Positions 52,157 to 61,863 are shown, counted from the stretch's first letter. The stretch is DNA of 64,000 bases from Simiduia litorea (GCF_042853465.1 NZ_AP031497.1:682001-746000), one strand, 5' to 3'. The notes: generated by a model from the sequence alone, not told the origin. Made by a program: numbers and translations.

Positions 52157-54043
52157 CTAAAGTGCGGTGCGGTTTGAGGCTTGTTCGGGTGCTTTTACTT
52201 GACGTTGGTATAGGTGTTCGACTCTATGTTGCTCAGCATTTTTTGCGATTTTTCGCTTTAAGTTTTTTGCCTCGGCGCTCGCCGCCGTTTTCTGGTCATT
52301 ACTCAGGAGTCGCTCGATGAAAAAGCGTGTATTGGCGGGTATATCTCTATCCCAGCCCTCGACATAATCTTCATCAACTTGCTTATCTGTTTCAGAGACT
52401 TTGAGCCAAATTAATGCCTGGGTGTAGTCCTTTTCCATATCTATACCCTTGTAGTTATGCCAAAACATTTGGTATTGCGCGATATTGCTACCCAGCATGG
52501 CCGCAGCTCGGTATAACTCGAGGGCATTAATAGGGTCTTTCTCGGTGCCTAGGCCGTTCGTCAGCATGTAGCCTTTATTGACGCGCGCCAAAACACTGCC
52601 ATGGTCTATCGCGCTGTCTAAATAAGATAGTGACTCAGCGTAGGCTTGGCGTCGGATAAAGTGCACCGCAACGGCATTGCAAGCGGCGGCAAGCTTTTTC
52701 TCACAGGCTTCTTGGCGGAGATCTAACGCGAGCTCTTGGTTTTTCTTAACATGCGTTCCCTCTGCGCGAAACTCAGCCATCTGGTAGATAGCCTCGGCAT
52801 AGCCGGCCGCCGCCGAAGCTTCGTATAGCGCGGTGGCGCGCTTTACTGTTTGCTTGTCGGCATTGGGGTAGAGCAGCTCCGCCAGAATGAATTGTGCCTG
52901 CGCATTATTCTGGGCCGCGGCGTACTCACAATCTTCTGCCGCTGCTACCCATTGTTCAGCATCAAATTCCAATAAACAATTCTGTAGCGCGTCAGCCAAA
53001 ATTGGCTTTGTTTTTTGCTCGTCGCTGATTTTTTCCTTATTTACGCGGGGTTCCCATAGGGTAATTTCTGCTGAGGCAAGTAGCTTGCTCATTTTCGGTT
53101 CTTGTTCTGTGTAATCGAGTTGCACAGACTCTATTGGAATGGCGAAGCCTATGCCTTCTGTCCCGCGTAAAATCATCGTGTTAACACCCACTAATCGACC
53201 TTGTTCATCGATTAATGGGCCACCACTATTACCAGGGTTAATGGCAGCATCGGTTTGTAGGAAATTGAGCCCCTCGTGTTCTTGGTAGCCCGATACAATG
53301 CCGGCGGTCACGGTGTATTTCATGCCCGCTGGATTGCCAATGGTAAACACCTTGTCGCCCAAGGGTAAATTATTGTCTGGATTGACGGTCATGGCTGGGC
53401 AGCCCGTGTCTTTAAGGTAGAGGTAAGCGAGGTCCAAGGTTTGGCTTATGCCTTGTACTTTAGCGGCAATTTCTCGGCCATTTACCAATGACACCGTTAT
53501 GTTTTTAGCCATGCCGCTTGGGTTAAAGCTTTGCACGGCCTTATCCAAAAATATTTTTTCTTTTTGTAACTCGCTGCGCTGGTCTCGGGTTGCCACCCCC
53601 TCTGCTAAATAGGTGTCGACCTGTTGTTGCCTGTACTTCATGTCTTTCATATCTTTATAGGAAAGCTGCACCACATGGCGATTGGTTACTACCGTGCATT
53701 GTTCATTCAAAAAGAAACCAGAGCCTGAGCCAAAGCCGGTGTCGATGAATACGGTGCTATTGCGCGCGGTTTCGATAGCGTTGCGGGGGCTGTGGGTAGC
53801 CTGTAGCTCGGCTGTTACACCAGTGACGTTGTCGGGTATCGCTTCGTTGGTGGTATCAATCTCAGGTGCCATTGTGGCGACGGACGTCTCTGTCGTCTGC
53901 GGCGGCGAGGTTGTTATGTGCGGCTGCGGTTCAGCCTTTAGTGAGACGGCAGGGGTTTGCTCTGTGTTCAGAGGCTCAGGAGACTTTGAGCAGGCCGATA
54001 CAACGATAATGCAGAGTGTGATCCAAGCTAAACGGGATTGCAT
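52157..54043 (-). CDS. Trypsin-like serine protease lipoprotein with Sel1 repeats
   Basis: The 628-residue product has a lipoprotein signal (lipobox VVSAC, Cys18) and a low-complexity linker. The HtrA/trypsin-like domain at about 90-300 has His in VVTNRHVVQLS, Asp in QTLDLAYLYL and Ser in AAINPGNSGGPLID. No PDZ domain follows. Instead the C-terminal half carries Sel1-like repeats (AAAGYAEAIYQMAEFRAEGT, INALELYRAAAMLGSNIAQY), suggesting protein recruitment. It is periplasmic and anchored, possibly an envelope quality-control enzyme. It is divergent from creB. Confidence 0.9.
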   Translation of the reverse strand: MQSRLAWITLCIIVVSACSKSPEPLNTEQTPAVSLKAEPQPHITTSPPQTTETSVATMAPEIDTTNEAIPDNVTGVTAELQATHSPRNAIETARNSTVFIDTGFGSGSGFFLNEQCTVVTNRHVVQLSYKDMKDMKYRQQQVDTYLAEGVATRDQRSELQKEKIFLDKAVQSFNPSGMAKNITVSLVNGREIAAKVQGISQTLDLAYLYLKDTGCPAMTVNPDNNLPLGDKVFTIGNPAGMKYTVTAGIVSGYQEHEGLNFLQTDAAINPGNSGGPLIDEQGRLVGVNTMILRGTEGIGFAIPIESVQLDYTEQEPKMSKLLASAEITLWEPRVNKEKISDEQKTKPILADALQNCLLEFDAEQWVAAAEDCEYAAAQNNAQAQFILAELLYPNADKQTVKRATALYEASAAAGYAEAIYQMAEFRAEGTHVKKNQELALDLRQEACEKKLAAACNAVAVHFIRRQAYAESLSYLDSAIDHGSVLARVNKGYMLTNGLGTEKDPINALELYRAAAMLGSNIAQYQMFWHNYKGIDMEKDYTQALIWLKVSETDKQVDEDYVEGWDRDIPANTRFFIERLLSNDQKTAASAEAKNLKRKIAKNAEQHRVEHLYQRQVKAPEQASNRTAL

Positions 54044-54251
54044 AATCCGCCCTTGTTATTGATGCGCCCAAAAAAGCTAAGTGTAACCATAATTAGCCTC
54101 CAAATGAACGATGTTTTAATGCCTAGACGGTAAGCCTCGTGCGAGCAAGGCGAGGGCGCCTCTTCACGCCTTGCTCAGGCTGTTGGTCCCTCTGTTTGTT
54201 TGTGTTCAATGTTGTAGAATCCAAACCTACATCACGCATCAAAGTAGATTC

Positions 54252-54944
54252 ATGCCGCATATATTGATTTTAGAAGATGAAGCCGCCATCGCCGAAAGTT
54301 TGAGCTTTGTGCTGCAGCGAGAAAGCTTTACCAGCCATTGGGTGAGCCTCGCAGGTGACGCGCTTAGCTATGTGCGCGAGCAATCGGTGGATTTAGTGAT
54401 CATGGATGTCGGTTTGCCCGACATGAGTGGTTTTGAGGCGTGCAAGTTGCTGCGGGAATTTTCCGCTGTGCCGGTGCTTTTTTTAACAGCGCGCAACGAT
54501 GAAGTGGATCGCGTTGTTGGTTTAGAAATCGGTGCCGATGATTATGTGGTTAAACCTTTTAGCCCGCGCGAAGTGGCGGCGCGAGTAAAAGCTATTTTAC
54601 GGCGTTATGCTGTTGTTCAACCGAGCGGGCTGACGGCACAAGCGCCACAATCGCCATTTGCGATTGATACAGACGCGATGAAAATTCAGTTCTATGGGCA
54701 AGCCCTGCCTTTAACCCGAATTGAGTACTTGCTGTTACAAACACTCCTATCTCAGCCGGCGCGTGTTTTTAGCCGCGATCAGTTGCTCGGTGCTATCGGT
54801 AGCTCTGTCAATGGTGGTTACGACCGCAGCATTGATACCCACATCAAAGCCCTGCGCGCTAAACTTCGAGTCGTTAACGATGCCGTTGAGCCGATAAAAA
54901 CGGAGCGTGGTTTTGGCTACAGCTATCAGCCGGATCACCGTTAA
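54252..54944 (+). CDS. creB: Response regulator CreB (OmpR family)
   Basis: The 230-residue regulator has a receiver (ILILEDEAAIAESLSFVL; phospho-acceptor Asp in LVIMDVGLPDMSG; Lys in DDYVVKPFSP) and a winged-helix effector domain ending TERGFGYSYQP. Start MPHILILEDE is chosen over the longer frame. CreB is activated by CreC and drives genes carrying a TTCAC-type direct repeat. Its stop shares one base with the creC start. Confidence 0.92.
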   Translation: MPHILILEDEAAIAESLSFVLQRESFTSHWVSLAGDALSYVREQSVDLVIMDVGLPDMSGFEACKLLREFSAVPVLFLTARNDEVDRVVGLEIGADDYVVKPFSPREVAARVKAILRRYAVVQPSGLTAQAPQSPFAIDTDAMKIQFYGQALPLTRIEYLLLQTLLSQPARVFSRDQLLGAIGSSVNGGYDRSIDTHIKALRAKLRVVNDAVEPIKTERGFGYSYQPDHR

Positions 54945-56374
54945 TGTCGCTTAGCGCTCGCATTTTCCTGCTCTATGTGGCGTTCATGTCAATTGCGGGC
55001 TATGTATTAGTCAATAGTGTGTTGAACGAAATCAAACCCGCAATACGTCAAACCACTGAAGAGACCTTGGTGGATACCGCAAATCTATTAGCCGAAATAC
55101 TGCGCGAGCCGTTAAAAACGAATCGTCTAAGTGATGTTGCGTTAACAGACATTTTTTCGGCTTACGGTCAACGGACATTGGTGGCCAATATTTGGGGCGT
55201 CGATAAAACCTCAACCAGCCATCGTATCTATGTTACCGATGCCGCTGGGCAGGTGGTTTTTGATTCCGCCGACGTGGCGGTAGGGCAAGACTACTCGCGC
55301 TGGAATGATGTTTACCTGACGTTGCGCGGTCAGTATGGCGCTCGCTCGTCCACCGAGGTATTTAACGGCGAGCCTTCAAGCGTTATGTATATCGGCGCGC
55401 CCATAACTGATCAAGGTAAGATTATTGGTGCGGTATCAGTGTCTAAGCCCAATCACACCCTGGAACCGTTTTTAGAGAAGGCGCGCAATCGGTTGATACT
55501 CCAAAGTGTTTTAGTGATCGCGATCGGTTTGTTGCTCGGCCTGTTATTTACCTGGTGGCTAACACGTGAGTTGCGACGGCTCCAGCAGTATGCGCTTGCG
55601 GTGGCTCAGGGCCAGCGCCCGGCATTGCCCATAGGAAAAGTAACCAGTGGCGAGCTCAATGAATTGGCCACGGCTTTGGAATCTATGCGCGTTGAGCTAG
55701 AGGGAAAGGCTTATGTGGAGCGCTATGTGCAAACCCTCGCGCACGAAGTGAAATGCCCGTTAACGGCTATTCGCGCTGCCACTGAATTATTGCAATCGCC
55801 GATGACGGCGGAAGAGCGCCAACGCTTTATTGATAACATCGATAGTGAAAGTCTGCGCATGCAGCAGATGCTTGAGCGCTTGCTCGATTTAGCGAAGATA
55901 GAGCAGCAGCAGGGGTTAAACACCCGCAAGGCCGTAGACGTGAGTGAACTCTGGCAAGCTATCATCGAGGGGCAAGCCGCGCGTATCGTCCAAGCGAAGT
56001 TGCAGCTTAGCAATCATTTAACCGACCCTCTCGTTGTCCAGGGCGATCCATTCCTATTGCGTCAGGCGTTTACCAACCTGCTTGATAACGCGTTAGACTT
56101 TTGCCCAGAAGGTGGCGTTATAGAGCTTTATGCGCAAGCAGGGCCCGCTACCGTGACGCTCACATTAACCAATACTGGCCCACAAATCCCCGCGTTTGCG
56201 CTCGCGCGATTAACGGAGCGCTTCTACTCCTTAGCGCGCCCAATAACCGGCAAGAAGAGCACTGGTTTGGGTTTGAATTTTGTTCAGGAGGTTGCGGTTT
56301 TGCATGCGGGCGCATTACAGGTTGGCAATATTGACAAGGGTGTCGCTGCCTCAATACAGATTTCGATTCATTAA
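54944..56374 (+). CDS. creC: Sensor histidine kinase CreC
   Basis: The 476-residue protein has an N-terminal span (about 5-25), a periplasmic sensor domain and a second span (about 185-208). HAMP-like linker, H-box TLAHEVKCPLTAIRAATELL and HATPase motifs (NLLDNALDFCPEGG, KKSTGLGLNFVQEV) follow. It phosphorylates CreB. The order creB-creC-creD is as in enterobacteria, Pseudomonas and Aeromonas, where the system responds to envelope or penicillin-binding-protein stress and carbon state. Confidence 0.93.
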   Translation: MSLSARIFLLYVAFMSIAGYVLVNSVLNEIKPAIRQTTEETLVDTANLLAEILREPLKTNRLSDVALTDIFSAYGQRTLVANIWGVDKTSTSHRIYVTDAAGQVVFDSADVAVGQDYSRWNDVYLTLRGQYGARSSTEVFNGEPSSVMYIGAPITDQGKIIGAVSVSKPNHTLEPFLEKARNRLILQSVLVIAIGLLLGLLFTWWLTRELRRLQQYALAVAQGQRPALPIGKVTSGELNELATALESMRVELEGKAYVERYVQTLAHEVKCPLTAIRAATELLQSPMTAEERQRFIDNIDSESLRMQQMLERLLDLAKIEQQQGLNTRKAVDVSELWQAIIEGQAARIVQAKLQLSNHLTDPLVVQGDPFLLRQAFTNLLDNALDFCPEGGVIELYAQAGPATVTLTLTNTGPQIPAFALARLTERFYSLARPITGKKSTGLGLNFVQEVAVLHAGALQVGNIDKGVAASIQISIH

Positions 56375-56429
56375 ATTAGCGAATGACGAGGCTAACATTG
56401 TTTGAGCCTCACCTGATTTGCATCTGAAC

Positions 56430-56472
56430 TTCACAACATTCACATCTGGCCCACACACAATCCACACACAAG
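56430..56472 (+). promoter_or_regulatory. Direct repeats upstream of creD, CreB-site candidate
   Basis: Two TTCAC copies (56430-56434 and 56439-56443) are spaced 4 bases rather than the 6 of the E. coli cre tag. Immediately after them CCACACACAA occurs twice with an exact 11-base period (56451-56460 and 56462-56471). Eleven bases is the period expected for tandem half-sites of OmpR-type regulators. They lie 40-80 bases before the creD ATG. Confidence 0.45.
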
Positions 56473-56511
56473 GTGCTCAAACTAACGCTTCGACCTTACT
56501 CGGAGTTTAGA

Positions 56512-57849
56512 ATGAAGCGCCCGTTATTATACAAATGTTTATCGCTAGCGGCTTTAATGCTGCTGCTACTTATTCCTATCAGCATGATCGATGGTGTTAT
56601 CGAGGATCGGCAGCAAACACATCGACAAGTCCTACAAGAAATTGCGCAAAGCTCAACCTACCGGCAAAAAATATCTGGCCCGGTACTGGTATTGCCATAC
56701 AGTAAGAAAATACTGCAGTGGAAGGTTGAAGCGCAAACAAACGCCCGTGTGCAGGAGGAGGTGTGGCAACCAGGGGTGCATTATGTGTTACCGGAAAAGT
56801 TTGATTTGTCGGCAAGCTTAAGCACGGAAGTTCGAGCTAGAGGCATCTACGAAGCCCTGTTGTATCACGCCGATGCGCTATTGACCGGCCATTTCGATGT
56901 GCCCCGCCATTATGGGTTAGACGGTGATACGGATACACTTCGCTTTGCCGAACCTTATATTGCTTTGGCTATTGAAGACATCCGCGGTATAGAAAATGCA
57001 TTGAAGATTAATATCAACGGCACAGACATAGCGATGGCACCGAGCACGCGAGTCTCAAAGCTGGGCGAAGGCGTGCACGCGGTGCTCCCTAAACTCGCTA
57101 TTAATAAACAAAGCCGCATCGACTTTTCCCTCGCGCTACTTTTGCAGGGCACCGATTCCCTCAGTGTCACGCCCGTGGGCAGGGAAACTAGGGTCAAGTT
57201 GACCTCGGACTGGCCTCACCCAAGTTTTATGGGTAATCAGTTGCCCGCCAATCGCACCATTGCAGCCGACGGTTTTACGGCAACCTGGAACACCTCTTAC
57301 TTTTCCAGCAACATTGTCGAGAGCTTCGACCGTTGCATGGTGGGGGAGTGCGGCCTGTTTAGCGCCAAAGCCTTTGGTGTTAGTTTAATCGACCCGGTTG
57401 ATCGCTATGTGAAAAGTGATCGCGCGATAAAATACGCGTTACTGTTTATCGCCTTAACCTTTGCCAGCTTTGTGTTGTTTGAAGTGTTAAAGCGTCTGGT
57501 TGTTCATCCTGTGCAATATGCACTGGTGGGGCTGTCGCTGGCATTTTTCTACCTGTTACTGGTTTCGCTGTCCGAACACATTAGCTTTGGCCTGTCTTAT
57601 TTCGTATCTGCTACGGCCTGCATTTCGCTTATTGGGTTCTACCTAAGCTATGTTTTAGGCAGTATTCATCGCGCGCTTGGATTTACCGCTGGCCTGTCTA
57701 TTTTGTATGGCTTTCTCTACGGTTTATTGAGTGCTGAAGATTATGCGCTGCTGATGGGGGCCATTTTACTGTTCTCTGTGTTGGGTCTGTTTATGGTGCT
57801 GACACGACATATTGACTGGTATGCCGTTTCCAGCGCTAACCAACGATAA
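56512..57849 (+). CDS. creD: Inner-membrane protein CreD
   Basis: The 445-residue protein has one N-terminal span, a periplasmic beta-rich domain of about 280 residues (SGPVLVLPYSKK near residue 60) and about five C-terminal spans. This is the CreD/Cet plan, involved in envelope integrity. ATG is decided by CGGAG 6 bases ahead. It is the classic CreB-regulated target and has repeats in its promoter region. A 98-base gap separates creC from the longer open frame, so creD may have its own promoter. Confidence 0.92.
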   Translation: MKRPLLYKCLSLAALMLLLLIPISMIDGVIEDRQQTHRQVLQEIAQSSTYRQKISGPVLVLPYSKKILQWKVEAQTNARVQEEVWQPGVHYVLPEKFDLSASLSTEVRARGIYEALLYHADALLTGHFDVPRHYGLDGDTDTLRFAEPYIALAIEDIRGIENALKININGTDIAMAPSTRVSKLGEGVHAVLPKLAINKQSRIDFSLALLLQGTDSLSVTPVGRETRVKLTSDWPHPSFMGNQLPANRTIAADGFTATWNTSYFSSNIVESFDRCMVGECGLFSAKAFGVSLIDPVDRYVKSDRAIKYALLFIALTFASFVLFEVLKRLVVHPVQYALVGLSLAFFYLLLVSLSEHISFGLSYFVSATACISLIGFYLSYVLGSIHRALGFTAGLSILYGFLYGLLSAEDYALLMGAILLFSVLGLFMVLTRHIDWYAVSSANQR

Positions 57850-57938
57850 ATTTACGAATAGATTTTGCAGTTTGGTGGGGTGATTTATTGCCCCATTAAA
57901 CCGCTCCATTTGCGATGCCCTAAGGCGGAGAATCGGTG

Positions 57939-58364
57939 ATGATAGCTCGTGTTCATTGGCCATTGTTGGCGCTGTTAAGTGTGATTTTTGTGATTATCGG
58001 TTGTGCTAACCTCGGCATTCTGGCATCCCATTTTGGTCCCCTACTGCGCATACCTGGGATTGATAAGGTCGCGCATGTATTTTTGTATGGCTTGCTCGCG
58101 CTAGTAGCCTGCTATACCTGGCCCAAACAGGGAAATGCTTTTCACAGGGCTTTCTATTGGGCGCCTGTATGGGTACTTGGCTTTGCGCTGCTGGAAGAGT
58201 TTAGCCAGCTGTTTATCGACGCGCGTAGCGCCGATCTCGGTGATGTAGTTGCGGATATTGTTGGTGTTGTGATTGCCACGACGTTGTTTTCCATCAGGCA
58301 AAACGTTGGCAGTAGGGTAGACGTTTTTTCGTTCAAAACGGCGAGGTCGGTCGCAAGGCGATAG
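57939..58364 (+). CDS. VanZ-like family membrane protein
   Basis: The 141-residue protein has about four spans. The family motifs are GIDKVAHVFLYGLLA and LLEEFSQLFIDARSADLGDVVADIVGV. VanZ-like proteins are inner-membrane; some confer teicoplanin resistance in Gram-positives, but most are uncharacterised. ATG is preceded by GGAG 8 bases ahead. It lies 89 bases after creD on the same strand, so a shared envelope role is possible. Confidence 0.87.
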   Translation: MIARVHWPLLALLSVIFVIIGCANLGILASHFGPLLRIPGIDKVAHVFLYGLLALVACYTWPKQGNAFHRAFYWAPVWVLGFALLEEFSQLFIDARSADLGDVVADIVGVVIATTLFSIRQNVGSRVDVFSFKTARSVARR

Positions 58365-58396
58365 TGTTTACCCGTGTTTAGATGAGTGATCCTAGG

Positions 58397-58813
58397 TTAA
58401 TGGGATTGAGCGATAACACACACCTCACGCCAGTAATGAATAAAATGTTGTAGTTTCTCTTTCATCGGGCCAAGCCCAACGGGTTTAGTAATATAGCCAC
58501 TGGCGCCGGCGCTATAACTGGCTGCAATATCGATTGGGTTTGCCGAGGTTGACAGCATGATGACCGGCGTTAAGGCAAGACGTTGATCTGCTTTAACCCA
58601 TCTCAATAAATCAATACCAGACCCATTCGGCAGTTTTACATCGGCTAACAGTAAATGTATTTGGTTTGTTTCATCCATGAGTGTTGATAGCGCAAGCTCT
58701 GCAGTTCGCACATGGGTCAAGGTTACTGGGCTTGGTTCGAGTGCTGTTTTGATGAGCATGGCGTGATCATCGTTATCTTCTACGAGAAGCAAGTTAAGGG
58801 GTGAGCTTTTCAT
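58397..58813 (-). CDS. Single-domain response regulator (Rcp1/CheY-like)
   Basis: The 138-residue protein is a receiver only: LLLVEDNDDHAMLIKTAL (acidic pocket), Asp in LLADVKLPNGSGIDLLRWVK and Lys in GYITKPVG. The domain spacing is of the Rcp1 type often paired with phytochrome-like kinases. No output domain is present. It is the last gene of the operon with the GGDEF response regulator and the CHASE kinase (12-base gap). Confidence 0.9.
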   Translation of the reverse strand: MKSSPLNLLLVEDNDDHAMLIKTALEPSPVTLTHVRTAELALSTLMDETNQIHLLLADVKLPNGSGIDLLRWVKADQRLALTPVIMLSTSANPIDIAASYSAGASGYITKPVGLGPMKEKLQHFIHYWREVCVIAQSH

Positions 58814-58825
58814 GTTTTTATCGCG

Positions 58826-59707
58826 CTACTCAGACACAACACAGTTCTTACAGGATGTTTTGGCTTCATAGAGTTTGGCGTCGGCCCGTTCTAAAATCGA
58901 CTGTAGGCTGGTATTGCCACAGCTGACAAGACCACAGCTAGCAGATAGCGCGCGTTCTTGCTCGCCTACCACTAAGCTATTCTCATTGAGGTAAGCTAGA
59001 AATCTCAGCAGCGAGGTTTTCGCGTCGGCAATGTGTGTGTTTGGAAAAACCATCAGGAATTCATCGCCGCCAAACCGAGCAATAATATCGCCCGACCTAA
59101 CCACCTTGGTCATAGCGTTGGCAATAAACTTTATTGCTTTGTCGCCAGCTAGATGACCGAGGCGATCATTTATCGACTTTAGATTGTCCATATCGATAAT
59201 GGCGAGGGAAAAATTTCTATCATAACGCCGTTTCTCCACAATCAGCCGCGTAATCTCTCGCATTGCAAAGCGTCGATTATAGAGACCTGTTAGTGGGTCG
59301 TGCCAAGATTCTTCAATAAATTGGTTTAGAATGCATTGCCGTTCCAACGCATGGCGAATAATACGCTTAAGAAGTCGTGGCGATAGCTCGCTTTTCGATA
59401 CAAAATCGGCGGCACCTTTCTTCATGAGCTGAGAATCTAAATCATCATTTTCGTGTACCGTTGCAACCACCACGGGCACACCTTCAAACCATTTGAGCAT
59501 GTCTTCGCTGGTGCTATCGCCCATTTGATAATCAAGTATCACTAAGTCGAAAAGTTTGTTCTTACTTTCTAACAGTGCCTTAACCTGCTCGCGGCTATTA
59601 CATTGCACCAGATCGTGAGACAGAGCCGTCTTTAGAAGCATGCACTGCATGATTTTTAGATGATCGGGCGAATCATCAATATGAAGAATATGAAGTTTCT
59701 CGGTCAT
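58826..59707 (-). CDS. Response regulator with GGDEF domain (diguanylate cyclase)
   Basis: The 293-residue protein has an N-terminal receiver (HILHIDDSPDHLKIMQC; Asp in LVILDYQMGD; Lys in FVSKSELS) and a C-terminal diguanylate cyclase domain with an intact GGDEF. An RSGD five residues upstream of GGDEF fits the RxxD inhibitory I-site, so product feedback is expected. It makes c-di-GMP when phosphorylated. Its ATG overlaps the kinase stop by 4 bases. Confidence 0.94.
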   Translation of the reverse strand: MTEKLHILHIDDSPDHLKIMQCMLLKTALSHDLVQCNSREQVKALLESKNKLFDLVILDYQMGDSTSEDMLKWFEGVPVVVATVHENDDLDSQLMKKGAADFVSKSELSPRLLKRIIRHALERQCILNQFIEESWHDPLTGLYNRRFAMREITRLIVEKRRYDRNFSLAIIDMDNLKSINDRLGHLAGDKAIKFIANAMTKVVRSGDIIARFGGDEFLMVFPNTHIADAKTSLLRFLAYLNENSLVVGEQERALSASCGLVSCGNTSLQSILERADAKLYEAKTSCKNCVVSE

Positions 59708-61863
59708 TGTTGCTCACCAAATTCGGCCAGTGAACCGGCTAACGGGGGAATGGTCACAATAAAGGTTGCACCAACACCTTCTTCGCTCTCTATGGCAATG
59801 CTGCCATGGTGACGCTCCACCACCGACTTGCAAATGGATAGGCCTACGCCAGAACCTAAGCCGTCGCCTTCACCCTTTCTAACAAAAAGATCGAATACAC
59901 GCCTTTGCCATTCAGGTGAAATGCCAATGCCATTGTCTTCAACTTTTGAAATAAAGGAGCCTTTGCTATCTAACTGCATAGATACATCTACGTTAAGCGC
60001 CCTAAGTGGCGATCGATACTTAACGGCGTTGCTAATCAAATTGGTATACAGTTGTAACAGCAGCGTTTTGTGGGCATTGAAAACGCCCTCGGTAAAGCTA
60101 ATCTGCAATGTGCCACCGCATGCCTCCACCAACTCTTTATTAAGCAATAATAACTGGTCAGACAATTCGGCTATCTCAACGGGTTCGAGTTCTAGGGCTT
60201 TATAGGCCACTCTAGAGACTTCGAGCAGGTCGTTAAGCAGGCGCTCCATCTGGCCGGTATTGGCTGAAACCCTTTGTACTAAATACGGCAAATCGTCGTC
60301 CCGAATATGGTCTAGCTTGTTAGAAATTAAGTCTGCCAAACCGGAGATGGCCACTAGTGGCGACTTTAAATCGTGTGAAACCGCGTAGACAAATTGCTCT
60401 AGGTCTGTTGACTTACGGCGCAGTAAGTTTTCTTGCCGTTTTCGCTCACTGATATCCACAATAGAACAAACAGTATAGCCAGACTTATTCAGCTGTGCCG
60501 GCATGATGGCAATTTCAACGGGAAGCTCTGCGCCACTTTTGGTAAGACAATACAAATCTCGACCGGAACCCATGGCGCGCTGTTCAGGTTTTTCTAAGTA
60601 CTTGGCGCGGTATTCTGGGTGTTCGGTCCGAAACCTATGTGGTACTAATTCTTCAATGGATAACCCAACCAACTCTTGCTCTGAATAGCCAAACAGTTGT
60701 AATGCCTGTTGGTTGTATAGGTCAATTTTGCCGAGTTTATTTACGGTAATCAGCGCCGTAGGTGCAAAATCGGCCATCTGTTGAAACTTCTTCGATAGGT
60801 GTAACTGCTCTGATAGCTGCTCGGCATTTTCCTGTGCGGATCGGCGATGTGAGAGAAGTGTGAGCGCCATAATGAACAATAATAGGCTGTCGACTAAACC
60901 AGCGATCAGAACCAGCAGGGCGCTATTATCAATTTGCTCTAGGTCAAATGCCTCGGTACTTAAGGTAGTGATTTGCCAAACCCTTCCGGCAAAGGCCATA
61001 TCGCGCTGGTCGTAAAAACCACCCGAGCGTTGAGCGCCGCTCGGATCTGAGTGAAACAGCTCTAACTTCTCTTCGCCATCAGCTGTGTCGGTGATGTGAT
61101 AGATGAGTTGTGTCGCGCCAGCATCGCCTACATTATCTAATAGCTTTTTCATTCGAAACGGCGCGTATACGAAGCCTTGTAGTTGTGCACGTTTGTCTTT
61201 TACGTTGTCAGGTACGATTTTCCCAAGATAAACCGGCAGATACATGAGAAAGCCCGCCTGTACATCTTTATCGGTTTCCTGAACCAGAACAACGTGCCCA
61301 CTAATGCTCGCCTCGCCAGAATCGCGGGCACGTTCCATGGCGGCGCGCCGCACCGGTTCGGACAGCATGTCGTAACCAAAAGCGCGCTGGTTGCGCCAGT
61401 CAAAAGGTTCCAGATACACCACCGGCGCATAGAATTCGCGTTTGCCCGAAGGTGCTAGTGTAAAGCTTTCAAACCCCTCCGCCTGTATTCTCGCTTCAAA
61501 GGCGCCGCGTTGTGCATGCGGGAAATACTCCGCAAAACCAATACCTTGTATCCCGGGGTAAAAGCGATGTATGTCTAGCGTCTCGACAAATTTTTGCCAT
61601 TCGGCGCGGGTCAAAGATTCGGAGGCGTAATAAACGCCAACCCCCGCGCGCAATAAACCAAGGTAAGTATTTAAATGGTGCAAAATGTCGGCGTTGAGCT
61701 TCTCCACCTGCCGTTGGAATCGCTCTTGCCCCGTTTTCTCAGATTGCAAATTGGTAATATAGGCAGCAAAGAAACTAATGGTTAACGATATAAGAAGTAC
61801 CAACCATGGCGGCTTAGACGCTAATGACGTTGTTAGAGATTTCAATCCTAGGCACCTAACCAA
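59704..61863 (-). CDS. CHASE-PAS sensor histidine kinase
   Basis: The 719-residue protein has a span at about 20-40 and an extracytoplasmic CHASE domain (FYPGIQGIGFAEYFPHAQ, FAPVVYLEPF-like FYAPVVYLEPFDWRN, GFLMYLPVYLG). The second span (about 315-340) leads to a PAS domain (FAPTALITVNKLGKIDLYN), a HisKA (YAVSHDLKSPLVAISGLAD) and a HATPase with DNGIGIS and GSGVGLSICK. The start is a TTG; a second in-frame TTG five codons later is equally possible. CHASE domains bind small extracellular ligands. It is the likely kinase of the GGDEF and single-domain receivers downstream. Confidence 0.92.
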   Translation of the reverse strand: MVRCLGLKSLTTSLASKPPWLVLLISLTISFFAAYITNLQSEKTGQERFQRQVEKLNADILHHLNTYLGLLRAGVGVYYASESLTRAEWQKFVETLDIHRFYPGIQGIGFAEYFPHAQRGAFEARIQAEGFESFTLAPSGKREFYAPVVYLEPFDWRNQRAFGYDMLSEPVRRAAMERARDSGEASISGHVVLVQETDKDVQAGFLMYLPVYLGKIVPDNVKDKRAQLQGFVYAPFRMKKLLDNVGDAGATQLIYHITDTADGEEKLELFHSDPSGAQRSGGFYDQRDMAFAGRVWQITTLSTEAFDLEQIDNSALLVLIAGLVDSLLLFIMALTLLSHRRSAQENAEQLSEQLHLSKKFQQMADFAPTALITVNKLGKIDLYNQQALQLFGYSEQELVGLSIEELVPHRFRTEHPEYRAKYLEKPEQRAMGSGRDLYCLTKSGAELPVEIAIMPAQLNKSGYTVCSIVDISERKRQENLLRRKSTDLEQFVYAVSHDLKSPLVAISGLADLISNKLDHIRDDDLPYLVQRVSANTGQMERLLNDLLEVSRVAYKALELEPVEIAELSDQLLLLNKELVEACGGTLQISFTEGVFNAHKTLLLQLYTNLISNAVKYRSPLRALNVDVSMQLDSKGSFISKVEDNGIGISPEWQRRVFDLFVRKGEGDGLGSGVGLSICKSVVERHHGSIAIESEEGVGATFIVTIPPLAGSLAEFGEQQ

